Counted from the stretch's first letter, positions 52,106-61,851 are shown. The stretch is 64,000 nucleotides of DNA from Metabacillus sp. B2-18 (GCF_021117275.1 NZ_CP088245.1:1029501-1093500), one strand, 5' to 3'. Notes: generated from the letters alone by a model not told the origin. Made by a program: numbers and translations.

Positions 52106-52916
52106 GAAAGTATTTAGTTACGGAGTTTTAATTGTTGCGACGATTGTATCGGTTTTTCCGTTTTTATGGATGGTTGTTTCGGCAACAAATAAGTCAGTTG
52201 ATGTGACGCAAGGAAGATTATTGCCAGGTGCACATTTTGTGGAGAATTTTAAAAATCTATTAGCTACAGTCGATATTGTTCCTGCTTTGATTAATTCTGC
52301 TAAGGTATCAATTTCAACAACAATTCTATCGCTATTAATTGCGTCACTAGCAGGGTATGGATTTGAGATTTTTAAAAGTAAATCAAAAGATGTTGTGTTT
52401 AATATTTTACTTCTATCTATGATGATTCCATTCGCTGCGTTAATGGTTCCGTTATTCCGTATGTTTGGTACGATTTCACAAACAGCCCCTTTTTTAGGGA
52501 TTGATACATTAACAGCTGCGGTATTACCAACACTTACAACTGCTTTCTTAATCTTTTTCTTTCGTCAAAGTACGAAAATGTTTCCAAAGGATATTCTTGA
52601 AGCAGGTCGAATTGATGGATTAAGTGAGTTAGGTGTATTTTTTAGAATTTATGTCCCAACAATGAAAACAACGTACGCAGCAGCAGCGATTATTACGTTT
52701 ATGGCGAGCTGGAATAACTATTTATGGCCTCTTGTTGTGTTGCAATCTCCTGAAAAGCAAACGATTCCATTGCTTATCTCAACATTAGGCTCAAGCTATG
52801 CCCCAGATTTTGGCGTTATTATGACAGCGATTGTTATTGCAACATTGCCTGCTGCGCTTATATTCTTCATCATGCAAAAGCACTTTGTTGCAGGTATGAT
52901 GGGATCAGTAAAATAA
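52098..52916 (+). CDS. Sugar ABC transporter permease (MalG/UgpE type)
   Basis: This permease of 272 residues (from the ATG at 52098) has six membrane helices and the EAA motif ILEAGRIDGLSELGVFFRIY. The ATG was chosen over a GTG three codons upstream because GGCAGGTG is then suitably spaced. Its first codons overlap the preceding gene, indicating translational coupling. It completes the importer with the first permease. LacZ follows 18 bp later. Confidence 0.9.
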   Translation: MLKKVFSYGVLIVATIVSVFPFLWMVVSATNKSVDVTQGRLLPGAHFVENFKNLLATVDIVPALINSAKVSISTTILSLLIASLAGYGFEIFKSKSKDVVFNILLLSMMIPFAALMVPLFRMFGTISQTAPFLGIDTLTAAVLPTLTTAFLIFFFRQSTKMFPKDILEAGRIDGLSELGVFFRIYVPTMKTTYAAAAIITFMASWNNYLWPLVVLQSPEKQTIPLLISTLGSSYAPDFGVIMTAIVIATLPAALIFFIMQKHFVAGMMGSVK

Positions 52917-52934
52917 AGAGAGAGGAAGTTGGAA

Positions 52935-55900
52935 ATGAGGACGAATCCAGATATAAATTGGTTAACAGATGTAAATACGTTTGCCGTAAATCGACTACCG
53001 GCACACTCTAGTCATGTGTATTACGAAACAATGGAAGAGGCGAAGGGGTCTGTTCCAATGGCGATGAGAAAAAGTTTAAATGGAAATTGGAAGTTTCATT
53101 ATGCGATCAATCCAAGCACACGTCCTGAACGGTTCTATCATGCTAATTTTGACTGTAGGAGCTGGAGTGATATTAAGGTTCCAGGTCATATTCAATTACA
53201 AGGCTATGGTAAACCGCAATATGTTAATACGATGTACCCTTGGGACGGAATCAATGAGATACGCCCACCTGAAATTCCGATGGATAAAAATGCAGTTGGA
53301 AGCTATGTTAAGACTTTTCATGTACCTGACAATATGAAAGGAAGCCCTGTTTTTATCTCGTTTCAAGGTGTTGAATCTGCTTTTTATGTTTGGCTAAATG
53401 GCGATTTTATCGGATACAGCGAAGACAGCTTTACACCTGCTGAGTTTGAATTAACTCCTTTTTTACAGGAAGGGGAAAATAAGCTTGCGGTTGAGGTGTA
53501 CCAAAGAAGTACAGGAAGCTGGCTTGAGGATCAGGATTTCTGGCGGTTTTCGGGAATTTTCCGTGAGGTCTACTTGTACACTGTGCCGAAAATGCATGTA
53601 TATGATGCCTATGTTCATGCAGATCTTGATGAAACCTATACAAAGGGAACGCTGAAGGTTGATCTTCAATTAAGTTCACCTGCTGCTGCTGGTTCAAAGG
53701 TTTTCGCTGAATTAGTGGATAAAAAGGGAGAATTTGTTGGATCAACTAGTGTTGATTTAAATGGAGAAAAACTGACGTTTACGATGAATGTTGAGTCACC
53801 AGAATTGTGGAGTGCAGAAAATCCTTATTTGTATAAGCTTTATATTCAACTTATTGATGAAACAGGAGAGATCGTTGAAGTTGTTCCGCAAAAGCTTGGC
53901 TTTAGACGATTTGAACTTGTTGATAAAGTGATGAAGCTAAATGGTAAGCGTATTGTTTTTAAAGGAGTAAACCGCCATGAGTTTCATCATCGAACAGGAC
54001 GTGCTATTACAAAGGAAGATATGCTTTGGGATATAAAAACATTAAAGCAAAATAACATCAATGCAGTCCGCACATCACATTATCCAAACCAAAGCTACTG
54101 GTATGAATTATGTGATGAATATGGTGTTTACGTGATTGATGAAATGAACTTGGAAACACATGGTTCATGGCAAAAGATGGGTGCTGTTGAACCTTCCTGG
54201 AATATCCCGGGAAATAAACCAGAATGGCAGGACATTGTGTTAGATCGGGCAATATCAATGTTCCAACGAGATAAAAATCATCCTTCTATCCTTATCTGGT
54301 CATGTGGAAATGAGTCATATGCAGGTGAAGTGATTCTGAATGTAACGAAATACTTTAAATCTGTTGATTCTAGTAGACTCGTTCACTATGAAGGTGTGTT
54401 CTACGACCGTACTTACAATGATACTAGTGACATGGAAAGCCGCATGTATGCAAAGCCGGCAGATATCGAGGAGTATTTAACAAACAACCCAGAAAAACCG
54501 TATATAAGCTGCGAATATATGCATGCGATGGGAAATTCTTTAGGCGGTATGAATTACTACACAGAATTAGAGGATAAATACCCGATGTATCAAGGTGGAT
54601 TCATTTGGGATTATATGGACCAATCTCTTGTCCAAAAAGATCGTTATGGAAATGAGTTTTTAGCTTATGGCGGAGACTTTGGAGACCGCCCAACAGATTA
54701 CGGCTTCTGTACGAATGGAATTGTTTATGCTGATAGAAAGCTTTCTCCTAAGATGCAGGAAGTTAAATTTTTATATCAAAATATTAAGCTTGAAGCAGAT
54801 GAAACAGGTGTAACGATTAAGAATAAGAATGTGTTTAAAGATACCTCAGATTATTTGTTAAAGTACACTCTTTTTCTTGAGGGGGAGAAGGTGTGTGAAA
54901 AAACAGATGAGGTGAACGTATTACAGCAAAGTGAACAGCGATTGAATATTGCTTGGTGTGATGAGAATCTTGTGAACAAATTTGGTGAGTATTATGTTCA
55001 AGTTGCTTTTCTATTAAAAGAAAAAACAGATTGGGCAGAAGCGGGGCACGAGGTGGCATTCGGGAAATATGTTTTTGATAAAAAAGGTGATGATACCCTT
55101 CCGACCCAATCTGATGAGACTGTTAGATTGGTAGAAGGTGACGTTAACATCGGTGTTCATGGTAGAGATTTTAGCATCATTTTCTCAAAGCAAGTTGGGA
55201 GCTTAGTGTCTATTACTTATTCAGGTAAAGAAATGATTGCCTTCCCCCCTGCACCATTATTCTGGCGGGCAACCACAGACAATGATAGAGGGTATGCTCA
55301 AGCTTTTGTTTCAGGCTGCTGGTTATCGGCAAGTATGGCACGGAGATGTACAAAGGTTGAGCTATCAACTCATGAAAATACCGTTGTGGTCGCATTTACT
55401 TATAAGTTTTCCATTCATACAGATATTGAAGTAAACACGATTTATACGGTAAGTCCTAATGGAAGCATTCATGTAAAGTCATCGTACAAAGGAGTAGAAG
55501 GGTTACCACAGATGCCGATCTTTGCCTTATCCTTTAAGGTTCCAGCTCGCTATGATCACTTAGAATGGTATGCAATGGGACCGGAAGAAAACTATTCCGA
55601 TCGAGCTCAAGGGGCAAGACTTGGTGTGTTTAAGAACACAGTAAAAGATAATATGGCTGCGTATTTGAAACCACAAGAATCTGGAAATCGTACAGGAGTC
55701 AGAAGAGTTCGGATAACAAATGAGGATGGCGAAGGACTGATGATCGCCGCAAAGGACACTCCAATTGAGTGCAATGTCTCACCGTATACAGCTTTTGAGC
55801 TTGAAAATGCACAGCATCATTATGAACTACCTAATGTACATTACACTGTGATCACCGTTGCCGGGAAGCAAATGGGTGTTGGTGGAGATGATAGCTGGGG

Positions 55901-55982
55901 TGCTCCTGTCCATGAGGAACATGTGATAAAAGCAAATAGAGATATGGAATTTGAATTTGTGATTCAGCGTGAAGGGATTTAA
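52935..55982 (+). CDS. lacZ: Beta-galactosidase, GH2 family (LacZ)
   Basis: The 1015-residue enzyme has the full LacZ layout: sugar-binding jelly roll (about 30-210), Ig-like domains, TIM-barrel catalytic domain (about 325-620) and the C-terminal small-chain domain. The acid/base Glu is in CGNESYAG (about residue 460) and the nucleophile Glu is in SCEYMHAMGNS (about 527), matching E. coli Glu461 and Glu537. It hydrolyses terminal beta-galactosides, probably cytoplasmic products of the importer just upstream. No signal peptide is present. The ATG at 52935 was preferred to a TTG two codons upstream because of spacing from GAGGAAG. It is followed by a hairpin and repeat array A3. Confidence 0.95.
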   Translation: MRTNPDINWLTDVNTFAVNRLPAHSSHVYYETMEEAKGSVPMAMRKSLNGNWKFHYAINPSTRPERFYHANFDCRSWSDIKVPGHIQLQGYGKPQYVNTMYPWDGINEIRPPEIPMDKNAVGSYVKTFHVPDNMKGSPVFISFQGVESAFYVWLNGDFIGYSEDSFTPAEFELTPFLQEGENKLAVEVYQRSTGSWLEDQDFWRFSGIFREVYLYTVPKMHVYDAYVHADLDETYTKGTLKVDLQLSSPAAAGSKVFAELVDKKGEFVGSTSVDLNGEKLTFTMNVESPELWSAENPYLYKLYIQLIDETGEIVEVVPQKLGFRRFELVDKVMKLNGKRIVFKGVNRHEFHHRTGRAITKEDMLWDIKTLKQNNINAVRTSHYPNQSYWYELCDEYGVYVIDEMNLETHGSWQKMGAVEPSWNIPGNKPEWQDIVLDRAISMFQRDKNHPSILIWSCGNESYAGEVILNVTKYFKSVDSSRLVHYEGVFYDRTYNDTSDMESRMYAKPADIEEYLTNNPEKPYISCEYMHAMGNSLGGMNYYTELEDKYPMYQGGFIWDYMDQSLVQKDRYGNEFLAYGGDFGDRPTDYGFCTNGIVYADRKLSPKMQEVKFLYQNIKLEADETGVTIKNKNVFKDTSDYLLKYTLFLEGEKVCEKTDEVNVLQQSEQRLNIAWCDENLVNKFGEYYVQVAFLLKEKTDWAEAGHEVAFGKYVFDKKGDDTLPTQSDETVRLVEGDVNIGVHGRDFSIIFSKQVGSLVSITYSGKEMIAFPPAPLFWRATTDNDRGYAQAFVSGCWLSASMARRCTKVELSTHENTVVVAFTYKFSIHTDIEVNTIYTVSPNGSIHVKSSYKGVEGLPQMPIFALSFKVPARYDHLEWYAMGPEENYSDRAQGARLGVFKNTVKDNMAAYLKPQESGNRTGVRRVRITNEDGEGLMIAAKDTPIECNVSPYTAFELENAQHHYELPNVHYTVITVAGKQMGVGGDDSWGAPVHEEHVIKANRDMEFEFVIQREGI

Positions 55983-55987
55983 CAGGG

Positions 55988-56015
55988 GTGAGCTTGAAAT
56001 TCTTTTCAAGCTCAC
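55988..56015 (+). terminator. Hairpin directly after lacZ
   Basis: GTGAGCTTGAA and a TTTCAAGCTCAC arm form a strong stem around ATTCT. There is no T tract, so it may act for RNA stability rather than termination. Confidence 0.5.
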
Positions 56016-56019
56016 TTCG

Positions 56020-56745
56020 GTTTCGAAATAGGTGGGATTGGGACAGGAACCGGTAGATAGAATAGGCTACAGTCTCGATACAGGTAGAATCGGGACATAA
56101 ACCGGTGGAAAGATCAGGGTATTGTCTCGATACAAGTAGAATCGGGACATAAACCGTCGGCTAGAACAGGCTACTGTCCCGATACAAGTAGAATCGGGAC
56201 ATAAACCGGTGGAAAGATCAGGGTATTGTCTCGATACAAGTAGAATCGGGACATAAACCGGTGGCTAGAACAGGCTACTGTCCCGATACAAGTAGAATCG
56301 GGACATAAACCGGTGGAAAGATCAGGGTATTGTCTCGATACAAGTAGAATCGGGACATAAACCGGTAGAAAGATCAGGGTATTGTCTCGATACAAGTAGA
56401 ATCGGGACATAAACCGTCGGCTAGAACAGGCTACTGTCCCGATACAAGTAGAATCGGGACATAAACCGGTAGAAAGATCAGACTACAGTCTCGATACAGG
56501 CAGAATCGGGACAGAAACTGGTGGAAAGATCAAGCCATAGTCTCGATACAGGCAGAATCGGGACAGAAACTGGTGGAAAGATCAAGCCACAGTCTCGATA
56601 CAGGCAGAATCGGGACAGAAACTGGTGGAAAGATCAAGCCACAGTCTTGATACAGGCAGAATCGGGACAGAACCCGTTGGAAAGATCAGAATACTGTCTC
56701 GAACTAGGCAAAACCAAAACCGGGACAGAAACTGTTCCCGAGACC
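56020..56745. repeat. 52-bp palindromic repeat array A3 (14 units) between lacZ and the alpha-galactosidase gene
   Basis: A degenerate unit at 56020 is followed by 13 units starting at 56072 and then every 52 bp to 56696, with no indel. The core is GTC(C/T)CGATACAAGTAGAATC then GGGAC. The linkers are ATAAACCGGTGGAAAGATCA variants. Two linker types partly alternate in the middle, making a 104-bp higher-order repeat. The array sits between two genes of one functional cluster on the same strand. Degenerate pieces continue to about 56770. Confidence 0.9.
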
Positions 56746-56810
56746 AAAATCCATTCCCGATAACAAAGGTAATCAACCAATGAAAGACTGTCAATCAAAG
56801 GAGTTGAAAC

Positions 56811-59039
56811 ATGAACATTCATATAAACGATCAACTGCAACAATTTCACTTAACAAATGGTCAAATTAGTTATATTTTTCAAGTGTTAAAGAATGGTAGT
56901 CTGGGGCAGCTTTATTTTGGAAAGGCCCTTCGTCATCGTGAGGATTTTTCACATTTTCAGCGAAATGATCTTCCTACAGCCGCAAGCTGTCATTTTTATC
57001 AGGATGACCCAGCTTTTTCTCTTGAAACAACACGTCAAGAATTTCCGGTACCAGGTAAAGGGGATTTTCGGGAGGCTGCAATTGAGGTTGTTGATTCTGA
57101 AGGCAGACTTGGAAATTTATTTGCATACCAAGGATATGAGATAGTAAAAGGAAAGCCAAAATTAACAGGACTACCTGCTACATATGCTGGAGAAGAAGAA
57201 GCTACGACACTTATTGTGACACTAGAAGATCACCGGGTAAGCGCAAGTCTTCAATTATTTTATACCGTTTTTCATCATTTGCCGGTTATTACCCGCACTG
57301 TAAAAATTGAGAATATAGGAGAACATACACTTTCATTAAATAAGCTCATGAGTTCATCTATTGATCTTCCAGACTCAGACTTTAAAATGGTGCATCTATC
57401 TGGAACATGGTCTAGAGAGCGACATATAAAAGAAAGAGAACTTGTACAAGGCATTTCTTCCGTCTCCAGTATTAGAGGAGCTAGCTCACATCATGATAAC
57501 CCTTTTATTGCCTTAAAACGAGAAAATACAACAGAGTATCATAATGAAGTGTATGGATTTAATTTTGTGTATAGCAGTAATTTTCTAGCACAGGTTCAGG
57601 TTGATCATTATGAAACATCAAGAGTGATGTTGGGGATTCACCCACATCAATTTCAGTGGAATTTGAAGGAAAATGAAAGCTTTCAGGCGCCAGAAGTAGT
57701 GATTGTTTACTCTCATGAAGGGTTAAACGGGATGAGTCAGGCTTTTCATCAATTATATCGTCAGCATTTAATTCGCGATCCATGGAAACAAGGAGAAAGA
57801 CCTGTTTTAATCAACAATTGGGAAGCAACTTATTTTGATTTTAATGAAGAAAAGTTAGTTCATATTGCGAAAAGTGCTAAGGATTTAGGAATTGAGTTAT
57901 TTGTTTTAGATGATGGCTGGTTTGGAAAACGAAACGATGATACATCATCACTTGGAGATTGGTATGAGGATGAAGACAAACTTCCGAATGGCTTGGAGTC
58001 ATTAGCAAGCAAGTTAAAGGAGTTGGATCTGAAGTTTGGTTTATGGTTTGAGCCAGAAATGATTAATCCGGTTAGTAAGCTGTATAAGGAACATCCTGAT
58101 TGGATAGTAGGAAGACCCGGGGAGCACCTTGTCTTCGGAAGAAATCAACTTGTGTTGGATTTTTCAAGATCTGAAGTAGTGAACTATTTATATGAAAAAA
58201 TGGCGGGTATCATCCGCAAAACAAAGCTTTCTTATATTAAATGGGATATGAATCGAAATATAACAGATGCCTACTCATCGGCCCTTAACCAAGAACAACA
58301 GGGTGAATTTTTCCATCGCTATATTTTAGGTGTTTATGATTTGTATGAAAGACTAACAACTGAATTTCCTGATGTTTTATTCGAATCTTGTGCGGGTGGT
58401 GGAGGCAGATTTGATCCAGGTATGCTTTATTACGCTCCACAAGCTTGGACAAGTGATGATACCGATGCAGTGGAACGTCTTAAAATTCAATACGGAACAT
58501 CACTTGCCTATCCTATTTATAGTATGGGTTCACACGTTTCGGCTGTTCCAAATCATCAAACATTAAGAAAAACACCGATCGATACTAGAGCAAATACTGC
58601 CTATTTTGGTACATTTGGTTATGAGTTAAATCCACTTGAACTAAAAGAGGAAGAGCGGGAAATCATCAAAACTCAAGTTCAATTTTACAAAAATCATCGT
58701 AAACTGATTCGAGATGGAGACTTTTATCGACTTCAAAGTCCGTTTGAAGAAAACGAAACAGCATGGATGATCGTTTCAAAAGATAGGAAGGAAGCGTTGG
58801 TTGGATGGTATAAAGTCCTTGCGACGGCGAATCCAAAGAAGCAACAGGTGCTGCCTTTAAAAGGACTTGATGTTAACTTGTTGTATGAAGTGAATGGAGA
58901 AAAAGCCTATTATGGTGATGAACTAGTTTATCGAGGTTTACCTTTGCCTATTGAATTTAATGGCGTAAACGGAAAATTGGCTGAACGGGGCGGAGATTAT
59001 CAGTCAGCAGTGTTTTATTTAAATGGAAGGGAGAAATAA
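56811..59039 (+). CDS. Alpha-galactosidase, GH36 family
   Basis: The 742-residue enzyme has an N-terminal beta-supersandwich domain (about 1-330) and a TIM-barrel catalytic domain. FVLDDGWFGKRNDDTSSLGDW leads into the barrel in which the nucleophile Asp lies in KWDMNRNITD (about residue 479), and the acid/base Asp is in TSDDTDAVERL (about 549), as in Geobacillus AgaA/B. It removes alpha-1,6-galactose from melibiose, raffinose or galactomannan oligosaccharides. No signal peptide is present, so it acts in the cytoplasm after import. The ATG follows AAAGGAGTTGAAAC. Together with LacZ, it lets the locus handle both alpha- and beta-galactosides. It is separated from lacZ by repeat array A3. Confidence 0.95.
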   Translation: MNIHINDQLQQFHLTNGQISYIFQVLKNGSLGQLYFGKALRHREDFSHFQRNDLPTAASCHFYQDDPAFSLETTRQEFPVPGKGDFREAAIEVVDSEGRLGNLFAYQGYEIVKGKPKLTGLPATYAGEEEATTLIVTLEDHRVSASLQLFYTVFHHLPVITRTVKIENIGEHTLSLNKLMSSSIDLPDSDFKMVHLSGTWSRERHIKERELVQGISSVSSIRGASSHHDNPFIALKRENTTEYHNEVYGFNFVYSSNFLAQVQVDHYETSRVMLGIHPHQFQWNLKENESFQAPEVVIVYSHEGLNGMSQAFHQLYRQHLIRDPWKQGERPVLINNWEATYFDFNEEKLVHIAKSAKDLGIELFVLDDGWFGKRNDDTSSLGDWYEDEDKLPNGLESLASKLKELDLKFGLWFEPEMINPVSKLYKEHPDWIVGRPGEHLVFGRNQLVLDFSRSEVVNYLYEKMAGIIRKTKLSYIKWDMNRNITDAYSSALNQEQQGEFFHRYILGVYDLYERLTTEFPDVLFESCAGGGGRFDPGMLYYAPQAWTSDDTDAVERLKIQYGTSLAYPIYSMGSHVSAVPNHQTLRKTPIDTRANTAYFGTFGYELNPLELKEEEREIIKTQVQFYKNHRKLIRDGDFYRLQSPFEENETAWMIVSKDRKEALVGWYKVLATANPKKQQVLPLKGLDVNLLYEVNGEKAYYGDELVYRGLPLPIEFNGVNGKLAERGGDYQSAVFYLNGREK

Positions 59040-59096
59040 AACGAAATAAGTGACCCCTTCACACAGAATAAACAAGGAAGCAGAAAGAAGAAGTTC

Positions 59097-59336
59097 CTAT
59101 GAATTTCTTCTTTTTCTGCTGTTATACATCTTTGAATCGTTCTGAAAAGATTCATAGGTTTGAATAATCAAGTTTTCCGTTTTCTTTGATATCGGTTTTT
59201 TGGCAGTCTGAGATACTTTTCGAATAAAGGTTCGAAGCTCTTGTTCCTTTTGGAAATCCGTTTGTTTGAAAAATTCCATCATTTTAACAAGATCGTTCAC
59301 CGTTAATCCTGTTCTTTTTTCAATTTCATCAAACAT
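59097..59336 (-). CDS. SpoVIF-like sporulation protein
   Basis: This 79-residue protein begins MFDEIEKRTGLTVNDLVKMM and continues with RTFIRKVSQTAKKPISKKTE. This resembles SpoVIF (YjcC) of Bacillus, a small protein needed for proper spore coat assembly under GerE. The ATG at 59334-59336 is 7 nt after AGGAGG; an earlier in-frame start overlaps that site. The C-terminus (NSRKRRNS) is more basic than I expect for SpoVIF, so it may be a paralogue. Confidence 0.65.
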   Translation of the reverse strand: MFDEIEKRTGLTVNDLVKMMEFFKQTDFQKEQELRTFIRKVSQTAKKPISKKTENLIIQTYESFQNDSKMYNSRKRRNS

Positions 59337-59369
59337 GAGCATACCTCCTGACAATTCCTTGATACCATT

Positions 59370-60428
59370 CTATTTCTTTGTTTCCCTTCTTATTACAGGT
59401 GCTACTTCAGTGGCTAAGCGTTCAATGTTTTCAACCACAGTTTTAAAAGGCATTCCTCCAATATCAATTTGCGCCATAAAACGCTGATGTCCAAAAAGTT
59501 CATATTGATGTAAAATTTTTTCGATAATTTGTTGTGAGCTTCCCACAAATAGTGATCCTTTCTCACTGGTTATCTTTTCAAAATCATTTCTTAGCCATTC
59601 CTGATTTGAATTCATTGATCTCCAATAGCTTGAATGATAGGGAAAGAATTCTTTTTTTGCTTTTTCAGCTGTTTGTGAAAGGTAGGCGTGTCCGCTAACT
59701 GCTACTTTAATCTCTGTAGGAGACACTCCATATTTATCTGCTTCTTTTCGATAGATATCTACAAGCTCTTTATAGACCCGATAATCTTTTCCAAAGGTAA
59801 CGACAACTAATCCGGTACCTAATCTTCCCGCACGTGCAGCACTTTGCGGTGTACTACCAACACCAACCCATAACGGAAGTTTATCTTGAAATGACCGTGG
59901 AACAATATCTGCATGTTGCAGAGGAGAGCGGAACTTCCCCTCCCACGTTACATTTTTTTCTTTATTCAACTTTTGGAATAGGATAATATTTTCCTCGAAT
60001 AATTCATCATAATTTTTTATATCATATCCAAAGAGAGGAAATGATTCCAAGTAGGCTCCTCGACCGGCAATGATTTCGGCACGGCCGTTTGATAAAAGAT
60101 CAAGTGTTGAAAAATCTTCATATAAACGAACAGGATCGTTGGTATTAAAGACTGTGGTTGCGGTTGTTAGTTTTATTCTCTTGGTTACGCGAGAAATCGA
60201 AGACAATACAACAGAAGGAGATGACACTGCATAATCAAATCGATGGTGCTCACCTAAACCAAAAACTTCAAGTCCTGCCTCATCTGCAAGCTTTGCGGCT
60301 TCAATGATTTCTTCGATTCGCTGCTTAGCACTGATCGTTACTCCTGTATAGGGATTAGGACGTAAATCTGCTAAAGAATAAATTCCAAGTTCCATTCCAT
60401 GAGAGTGAACAGTTTCATCATCCTTCAT
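59370..60428 (-). CDS. LLM-class flavin-dependent oxidoreductase
   Basis: This luciferase-like TIM-barrel protein has 352 residues from this start. Typical segments are MELGIYSLADLRPNPYTG, GLGEHHRFDYAVSSPSVVLS, TTATTVFNTNDPVRLYEDFS, LSNGRAEIIAGRGAYLESFP and LPLWVGVGSTPQSAARAG. It would use reduced flavin to oxidise an unknown small molecule. The ATG at 60426-60428 was chosen because GGAGGGAGAATT lies just before it; 23 further in-frame residues upstream have no ribosome site. It is a single gene. A SpoVIF-like gene follows on the same strand 34 bp later, so the two could be co-transcribed. Confidence 0.88.
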   Translation of the reverse strand: MKDDETVHSHGMELGIYSLADLRPNPYTGVTISAKQRIEEIIEAAKLADEAGLEVFGLGEHHRFDYAVSSPSVVLSSISRVTKRIKLTTATTVFNTNDPVRLYEDFSTLDLLSNGRAEIIAGRGAYLESFPLFGYDIKNYDELFEENIILFQKLNKEKNVTWEGKFRSPLQHADIVPRSFQDKLPLWVGVGSTPQSAARAGRLGTGLVVVTFGKDYRVYKELVDIYRKEADKYGVSPTEIKVAVSGHAYLSQTAEKAKKEFFPYHSSYWRSMNSNQEWLRNDFEKITSEKGSLFVGSSQQIIEKILHQYELFGHQRFMAQIDIGGMPFKTVVENIERLATEVAPVIRRETKK

Positions 60429-60617
60429 AATTCTCCCTCCAACATTTTCATACATAAGCTTCGTGCACTCCTTGTTTAGTTTATGTACAAATGTCATAAG
60501 TTGTAATTTGATTTATTATAAATAATCAATTGCCTATGTCTAGAAATCTTTTTTATCCCTTATTAATATATAGGGTGGTATAATCAGTTTAAGAACATAG
60601 GAAAGGAGGAGAGGAAT

Positions 60618-60941
60618 ATGGAAGAGATTTTAAGGCAAATGTTAAACGAAATAAAAGAAATGCGTGTAGATATAAATGAATTGAGAAAAGACACAAATGA
60701 ATTGAAGAAAGATACCAGAGAGTTAAGAAAAGATACAAATGAATTAAAGAAAGATACTTATGAATTGCGGGAAGGTCAGAAAAGACTAGAAGCTGGCCAA
60801 GAAAAGTTGCAAAAAAACCTTGTTGATAGTTTAGGCCTATATACTGATAAGATTGTTGATTATGTTGATGATCGAACAGAAGTATTAAACAAAAGAGTCT
60901 ATAAAGTAGAATCTGAAATAGAAAAAATGAGTAGACAGTAA
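60618..60941 (+). CDS. Coiled-coil protein built of heptad repeats
   Basis: The 107-residue protein is almost entirely coiled coil. Residues 18-57 are near-perfect heptads (NELRKDT, NELKKDT, RELRKDT, NELKKDT, YELREGQ). Further helix continues to the C-terminus, with a short break at VDSLGLYTDKIVDYV. There is no signal peptide or membrane segment. The ATG follows GGAAAGGAGGAGAGGAAT, a very strong ribosome site, so it is surely translated. The function is unknown; similar small coiled coils occur widely in Bacillus. The repeated DNA (GAATTGAAGAAAGATAC and variants) suggests growth by slippage. Confidence 0.7.
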   Translation: MEEILRQMLNEIKEMRVDINELRKDTNELKKDTRELRKDTNELKKDTYELREGQKRLEAGQEKLQKNLVDSLGLYTDKIVDYVDDRTEVLNKRVYKVESEIEKMSRQ

Positions 60942-61124
60942 TAGTAAAAATCTTCACTTGTGAATCGATATGCCGTTCTATTTACGAATCACAATTCTAC
61001 AACTTCTACGTATACCCTCATGAATAATTCCCTAGAAATAGATGCTTCATCTAAATCACTAATTGAATTTTAACTATAACAGGACACCCGAAAAGATTTT
61101 CAGGGCTTGTTTTTTGGCTTATTC

Positions 61125-61200
61125 TTAGTACGCAGTCCAGCCCGCGTCAGCTGCGATCACTTGACCATTTATGAAACTTTGGATAAATTCGCACCAATTT
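61125..61200 (-). pseudogene. C-terminal remnant of a short-chain dehydrogenase gene
   Basis: Read on the minus strand, a frame ending with TAA at 61127-61125 encodes SFINGQVIAADAGWTAY, the typical last residues of SDR enzymes. Upstream of about 61200 the similarity stops and no start or cofactor motif is present. It is a stump left by a deletion. Nothing else was recognised in 60942-61260. Confidence 0.6.
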
Positions 61201-61260
61201 TTGCATTTAAAATAATTCGGGCTTAATATGATGATATAAAGACGTAAAAGAGGTGTTTTC

Positions 61261-61818
61261 ATGAAAACAGAAGAACAGTATTTTAGAGAAGGCAAGTCAA
61301 TTCAACAATATATGGAGGATATGGGCAATTTAAGAGAGGAAAGCTTCAATGTTTATCAATCCTTCCAACTACCAGAAGATGGGTTTGGCAACGAATTAGC
61401 AAAGCATTCACTACACTTTTTAATTATTACAGAAGATTGGTGTGGTGATGCTATGATGATTAATCCTGTGATACGAAAGCTGGCTGAGGCTTCAGATATT
61501 GAGGTTCGTGTTACATTAAGAGATGCTGATACAGAACTTATTGACCGACATTTAACAAATGGTGGACGAGCGATACCGATTGTTTTAATTTTGAATGATG
61601 AAGGTACACTAATTGGAAAATGGGGTCCTCGTGCACCAGAAGTTCAGCAGATTGTAGATGATCTCAGAGCTACACTTCCAGCAAAGGATGATCCTTCTTT
61701 TCCGGAAAAACAAAAAGAAATGATTTCATCATTACAAAGACGGTATAAAGAGGAACAAGCACTTTGGCTGTATGTTTATCAAAGTTTTAAGAAAACCCTA
61801 TTATCAGTTTTAAATTAA
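61261..61818 (+). CDS. Thioredoxin-like family protein with a single-Cys WCGD motif
   Basis: The 185-residue protein has a thioredoxin-like fold at about 55-145. FLIITEDWCGDAMMINPVI corresponds to the active-site strand and helix, with one Cys (WCGD) instead of a CxxC pair, and RAIPIVLIL contains the cis-Pro. Proteins of this type are common in Bacillaceae. A single Cys suggests a thiol role other than disulfide exchange, such as glutaredoxin- or bacilliredoxin-like chemistry, but this is inference. The ATG follows AAAGAGGTGTTTTC. A terminator follows. Confidence 0.8.
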   Translation: MKTEEQYFREGKSIQQYMEDMGNLREESFNVYQSFQLPEDGFGNELAKHSLHFLIITEDWCGDAMMINPVIRKLAEASDIEVRVTLRDADTELIDRHLTNGGRAIPIVLILNDEGTLIGKWGPRAPEVQQIVDDLRATLPAKDDPSFPEKQKEMISSLQRRYKEEQALWLYVYQSFKKTLLSVLN

Positions 61819-61851
61819 AGTACAATTCTTTTTATTACATATAAAACTTAC

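Noticed and set aside
53431..53745. 104-codon minus-strand frame inside lacZ
   Set aside because: lacZ is intact and highly conserved here, so the antisense frame is chance.
56171..56849. Open frames of 70-80 codons across array A3
   Set aside because: They are repeat-derived like those in A2. The real gene start nearby is the alpha-galactosidase ATG at 56811.
60589..60957. 122-codon minus-strand frame opposite the coiled-coil gene
   Set aside because: It is the antisense of the heptad repeats; the plus-strand frame has a strong ribosome site and a sensible protein.
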